Below are positions 59,701-64,000 of a stretch of DNA of 64,000 bases, piece by piece; within the stretch, counting starts at the first letter, position 1; each line of letters begins with the position of its first letter. Origin of the DNA: Ulota crispa. Taxonomy: Eukaryota > Streptophyta > Bryopsida > Orthotrichales > Orthotrichaceae. Made by a program: the position numbers and the translations under genes. Under the pieces are notes generated by a model. The model saw only the letters and a program-made list of their open reading frames with translations, searched no databases and was not told the DNA's origin. Location of the stretch: the NCBI GenBank assembly GCA_963920765.1, contig OY987242.1, forward strand, positions 18,810,002-18,874,001, read 5' to 3'.

Positions 59701-61633
59701 TGTGTACGTGAGACAACTAATCCTCCAACAAGGGACATCAAATGTATCAATCATTATTTACTACCTATGCCATAAAGCGTAGTTAGTACTTGGGGCAAGC
59801 TTCCATGAGGCTTGTAGAATCCAAAAATCTAGAAACAACAAACAAATCTACACTATTCCAAATTTGTTTGTCATTTTTGAGTTTTACAATTCTAGGCCAT
59901 CTTAGAAGTTTATTCTTACTATTAACATCACCCTATTAACATGGTTGTTGATTTGGGCAAGTTTTGGTCAAAAGATGGGACTTGCAAGCCAATGGTTTAG
60001 AATAGATTGCACAAGTTGGTGGTTTGGTCTAATGTTGCATTTTGGAGTTTCAGGTTTTGAAAAAAAGAGAATAAAACCTTATTATAATTTTCTTTCATTA
60101 ATTATACAACATGGCTTTTGATATGGCAAAGCGGCTATCCATGTTGGAAGCAAGGCGCGGATGGCAAAGCACAAACATATGGTTAGGGCACAGATGTTTA
60201 GGCAAAAATTCAAAGTTTCAGCGCAAATATCAAGGCACAAATTCAAACTTTGGGCACAAACGTCAAGATCTTTAAAGCTTTTTCTATTTAATTATGACTT
60301 GACTTTATAGAGGAGGCAAGAGCTCAACTGGGCGCACCCAACAAACAAGCCTATTGACTAAACATTTGGTCCAATGTTACAACTACAATAATCTAGAGGA
60401 TCATTTTCTTGTAATTTTATGGTAAATACTTGAGTTAAGAGGGTATTTGATGTAGGCCTCTTTATTTAAAATATGATGTTTAAGATTATCATATATTTAT
60501 ATAAAAAGCTACATGGAACATATTTCTAGTAGCCCATATTATTTTGTAAATTTATTCATTTGGTTTTTAAATAAGGCTATTTTATGTATGAAACTTATTT
60601 GTCCAGTTTTATCCTATCCCAACTATTCTCAAAAAAATCTTCCTTTCTACTACATGTAGAGATGTGGACAAAAAGATCCATTCTTCACTTAAATCCTTTC
60701 CACGTAATCAATTCTCCGCCAAATCTAAAACTAGTTATGTGTTTTGAAAGCCTGTAAAGGGGGACAACATGTATTAAAATTTGAAGAGTATAGCATTCGA
60801 ACTTGATGTCTTAACCCATGTCAAGTGCTATTTTGCATTATCAAATATGCTATATTCATTAACTTTTAGTCTTCCACCAACAATGTTTTAGGCTTTTAAC
60901 CACCTTTCAAAGCTTGAAATTACCCCAATTCCAATGAGCCTCTTGCAAATAGAAAGAGAGACACAATGTACTAAAATTTGATAGGAATTAAACTAGGAGA
61001 AGTGTGAATGAAAATCATTTGAAAAAAACATCAAATTTTGATTAAAATGCTTTCAAAATCACTACAAATCCACCATCAATTTAAAACTAACATATTCTCA
61101 ATTTATAATTAGAGCTTTCAAGATATGTAATTTTAAATTTTAGATTTAGTAAAGTATTGATTGCATGGGAGGAGTGTGAGTTGGGAACGGATCTTTGTGT
61201 CTTTGTCTCTACACATATGGTATACACCATAAAAACAATAAAAAGCATATGAATTAAAGAGCCGTTATCCATGTGGCAATTTATATGATAAATTTTTAAG
61301 AATTTCTCAATTCTTTGACATGTATTTGAAACAATTTAACATGGAAAGCAACAAACAACACTATAGGTTTTTACAATTCCTATTTGTCAAGGCTAATTTA
61401 TTATTGTTAAATATTCCTACTATCTCATTTTTTTTATATACCCTAATTTAAATATACCAAAGTATATGGTATTTCATGAACTCTATAGTAGCTCTACATA
61501 TTATGGAAATTTTTTGTTCTTTGAATTTAATTGACCCTATCTTTTAACTCATATAATTTCTAAAACATGCGCTAGTGATCTCCCTCAGAACTATGCATAT
61601 CAATTGAAGATTTTGGTTCACAATATTTGTATA
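56747..61633. other. Intergenic DNA, no gene recognised
   Basis: Moderate GC to about 58300, then strongly AT-rich. Open frames (for example 57454-57696 and 58014-58364) have no recognisable domain. A GGTAGACTA microsatellite lies at 58463-58498. Confidence 0.3.
58463..58498. repeat. Microsatellite of GGTAGACTAG-like units
   Basis: Three to four short units: GGTAGACTAGA, GGTAGACTAGT, GGTAGACTAGA. Confidence 0.8.
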
Positions 61634-62045
61634 AGGTAGGTATACCCAATATCAACCATGTACCTAATGGCATCATTATGTACATATGGAGATCATTTGA
61701 GAACTCAAATATAGGTACGTCACAAATAGCTTATCTTTTGCGTCACAAAAAACAAGCTATCTATGACATACCTATATTTGAGTTCTCAAATGATCACCCT
61801 AGGCACATAGTGACGCCATTAGGTACATGGTCAATATTAGGGGGTTTCATATATCTCAAAAAAACAATGAATGAATGGTTGTGAACAAGTTTTTGTTCAC
61901 CGGTGAATACGCTTTGACAACCTCCAAGAGATTGTTATGACTTGTTCACTCCTTGACTTGACCAGATTATTCACGAATCTTATACACGTGAACGATTTTG
62001 ATGCTCAACTGCATATTTGAAACCCCCTATTGGGTATACCTACCT
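61634..62045. mobile_element. TA-type element F1, double palindrome
   Basis: Flanked by TA (61632-61633 and 62046-62047). Termini AGGTAGGTATACCCAAT and its exact complement. One inner palindrome spans 61664-61835 (arms with CCATGTACCTAATGGC and GCCATTAGGTACATGG). A second spans about 61830-62038 (arms with ATTAGGGGGTTTCATAT and ATATTTGAAACCCCCTAT). 412 bp, non-coding. Confidence 0.75.
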
Positions 62046-62047
62046 TA

Positions 62048-62587
62048 CTTGTAGTAGGGTGAACATCGCTTATTCTTCTGCAGATGTCTGAGAACAAATG
62101 TTGATTCTTCCCAGGATGTATTGAGTACCTTGGCTAAAATACAATGTTAGTAGTAAATGTAATAAATCGTAGCAAATTGTAGCAAAAGTTTGACAAAAAT
62201 TCACAACATTGACACTTTTGACAGCCGGCACCTGGAAATGCAAATTTATAGAGCTCCAGCCAATTCAGCTTGCCTAGCTAATGTTTTTTCGGGGGGATGT
62301 GCAGATGAATGTCTCAGTTAGGCACTCTGGATTGTGCCAATATCTGGGTATTTGGGTTGAACTGGTGAGGCTGTGGTATTGGACTAAAAGGCAATAGCCG
62401 AGTGTGGGAGAAGGACAAAGGCGCTGCTTGACCAGTGTGGTGAGTCCCATGAGCCACAACAGACCGGATTTGTTCAAAAACAAGGTTTCATTGACATTGT
62501 CATCTTTGCCAAACCTTTTGACATTTCTCTTCTCTTGCAATTACGTTGATGGATTTGGATTGGATGTGTGCAGCCCAATTCTTTGGG
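62048..62587. other. Intergenic DNA, no gene recognised
   Basis: Two overlapping opposite-strand frames of 65-88 codons (62274-62601) without motifs. Confidence 0.3.
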
Positions 62588-63035
62588 ATCATAGACATTA
62601 GGGGTAGTCACACCTTCTCCAAGACGGAAATTTCTATGAAGAATGAAAAGTTGTGGATCTGAAATAGGAGCTAATGGGAATACTTTTCTATGAAGAAGGT
62701 GTGACTCCCCTTTTGTGAGTGGTGGAGAATGGAGATTGAGTTCACCTAAAAAATGGTGATATAATAAGAAAGCAAGCTACATTCACATAGTCAACCAATG
62801 TTTCCAATTTCAAAGAGGATGAAAACAAGAAGAGCAAGATGAAAGAAAAACACGCATTGGTCAAATCTCTACTTAGATAAACTTCTTCATGCCCATTCTT
62901 CTCCTCTAAAGGTGAAGAAAAAAATTCTCAATCTTCAAAGAATGTGACCTCCACAAATCAAGGAGAAAGTGCCACTTCTCCTTCTCTAAAGATTAAGAAT
63001 GGGGGTGAAAGTGTGACTACCCCTATTCTATGATT
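62588..63035. mobile_element. Inverted-repeat element S
   Basis: Termini ATCATAGACATTAGGGGTAG and the near complement CTACCCCTATTCTATGAT. A further internal AGGTGTGACTCCCC copy lies near 62697. About 450 bp, non-coding; class not determined. Confidence 0.6.
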
Positions 63036-63058
63036 CAATTGTACTAAGGTGTTCATCC

Positions 63059-63712
63059 TTAACCCCAAAGTGACATTGCATTTCTAGGGCTTCTGGGAAT
63101 TTGCTCTAATTTGACCAAAAAGTCAACATTTTGATAACTTGTATCAATTCTTTTTGAATTGTAACCGTGTAAAATCAAACTAGACATGTTAGAGATCTCA
63201 TTAGAAAAGAAAACACAATAATATCTCTGATGGATTGAATGATTATAATGTTTGACCATGAAGGTGTTAAAACTATAAAAGAGATTTGAAGTCTTTCAAT
63301 CTTCTTTTCACAAGTCAAATTTTAAAAGTTGGTCACCAAAAAAATATGAGGTTAAAGGGCCTAACATGCATAACCCCAACCAATTTATGACTTCTCAAAA
63401 TCTACTCTAATATTTTTTTAAATGAATTTCTAATGTGATTTTTTCTTAAAGATCTAGTGTATTTGAGGCTCATTCCTAAGAGCCCTCAACACTACATAAA
63501 GTCAAGATTGCAATGAACACTTGTGCAAAAAATCTTGAATAGAAAAATCATAATCAATCTTTTGCAAAATCACGTTGTTGAATCTAAAACTAAGCTTTAG
63601 AAAGAACTTTTCAAAAAAATAAACCACTAAAAATAGTAATTTGGTTGGGTTTAATTTAACTTCAAAAATTGGTCAAGGACAATTTCTGTCCCTAATGACG
63701 CTTTGGGGTTAA
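63059..63712. mobile_element. TTAA element B4 (reverse orientation)
   Basis: Left TTAACCCCAAAGTGACATTG, right the complement of TTAACCCCAAAGCGTCATTA. The interior aligns inversely with B1 and B2. 654 bp. Confidence 0.8.
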
Positions 63713-63846
63713 GGTAAAAATACTCATTCTCAAACAGATTTTTAATGTGACCCCTATGTATCCGGATTGTTCATTTTAGAAATGAAATGAACAATGTGGA
63801 TACATAGGGGCCAGATTTAAACGCTCAAGAATGGGTATGTCTACCT
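63712..63846. mobile_element. TA-type palindromic element F2
   Basis: Termini AGGTAAAAATACTCATTCT and the near complement of AGGTAGACATACCCATTCT, flanked by TA. The centre is a palindrome with arms CCCCTATGTATCC and GGATACATAGGGG. Its left TA lies within the right TTAA of B4. 135 bp. Confidence 0.7.
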
Positions 63847-63906
63847 TAAGTTACCTCACACCAGTCTGGTGGCTAAAAAAGGACTCCCTAGTTTCTACTA
63901 AAAAAA

Positions 63907-64000
63907 AGCCTAGCCCCTAAAGGACCAAGCCCCCCTTTTGGGGACAAATGGGATTTTGGGCACATACCTATGGCTAAACTACTTTGCGTGATTTTTTGAA
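63907..64000. mobile_element. TTAA-family element T, cut by window end
   Basis: CCCCTAAAGGACCAAGCCCCC, then GGGGACAAATGGGATTTTGG and GTGATTTTTTGAA match the left end of N and K. The expected TTAA reads CTAG here. Only the first ~90 bases are in the window. Confidence 0.65.

Overview
The window is nuclear DNA of a land plant. Its genes have GT-AG introns and have close relatives only in plants: an AGO4-clade Argonaute, a PDE338/RLSB-type plastid S1 protein, an eight-cysteine lipid transfer protein and a plant rhomboid. Telobox motifs (AAACCCTAAACCC) lie near genes. I cannot name the species. The gene structures fit any land-plant lineage. All calls come from reading and translating the sequence; no database search was run.

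Layout. 1-2 kb: a three-exon rhomboid protease on the minus strand. 2.2-3.6 kb: a fold-back repeat cluster. 3.7-4.0 kb: a decayed intronless copy of an organellar ribosomal protein L7/L12 gene. 6.1-9.9 kb: an eight-exon plastid S1-domain gene. 12.5-13.0 kb: a two-exon secreted lipid transfer protein. 13.9-14.6 kb: a broken CCR4-like deadenylase copy on the minus strand. 17.4-17.7 kb: a small secreted SH3b-like protein on the minus strand. 19-35 kb: AT-rich, repeat-dominated DNA with a broken Ty3/Gypsy fossil (about 26.5-29.4 kb). 37.0-43.6 kb: a 19-exon AGO4/6/9-clade Argonaute (860 aa) with all four catalytic residues. 44-64 kb: almost wholly repeats, with one LINE endonuclease fragment.

The main feature beyond the genes is a large family of non-autonomous DNA elements. 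They are bounded by TTAA and start with CCCCTAAA- or CCCTTTAA-type inverted repeats. I count about 15 copies in several subfamilies, here named A, B, C, D, G, H, K, L, N and T. TTAA flanks are the hallmark of piggyBac and also of Sola3 transposons. No transposase for them is in the window. Three copies lie head to tail between 24630 and 26152 and share single TTAA junctions. Other families are nested with them: fold-back elements with 9-bp target duplications (Mutator-like, families R and I), TA-flanked palindromic elements (family F), a Stowaway-like MITE and long-inverted-repeat elements.

The intact genes are unrelated in pathway: membrane proteolysis, plastid mRNA metabolism, secreted lipid binding and RNA-directed DNA methylation. 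Two Mutator-like hairpin MITEs sit in introns 1 and 2 of the Argonaute gene, whose family normally acts in silencing such elements.
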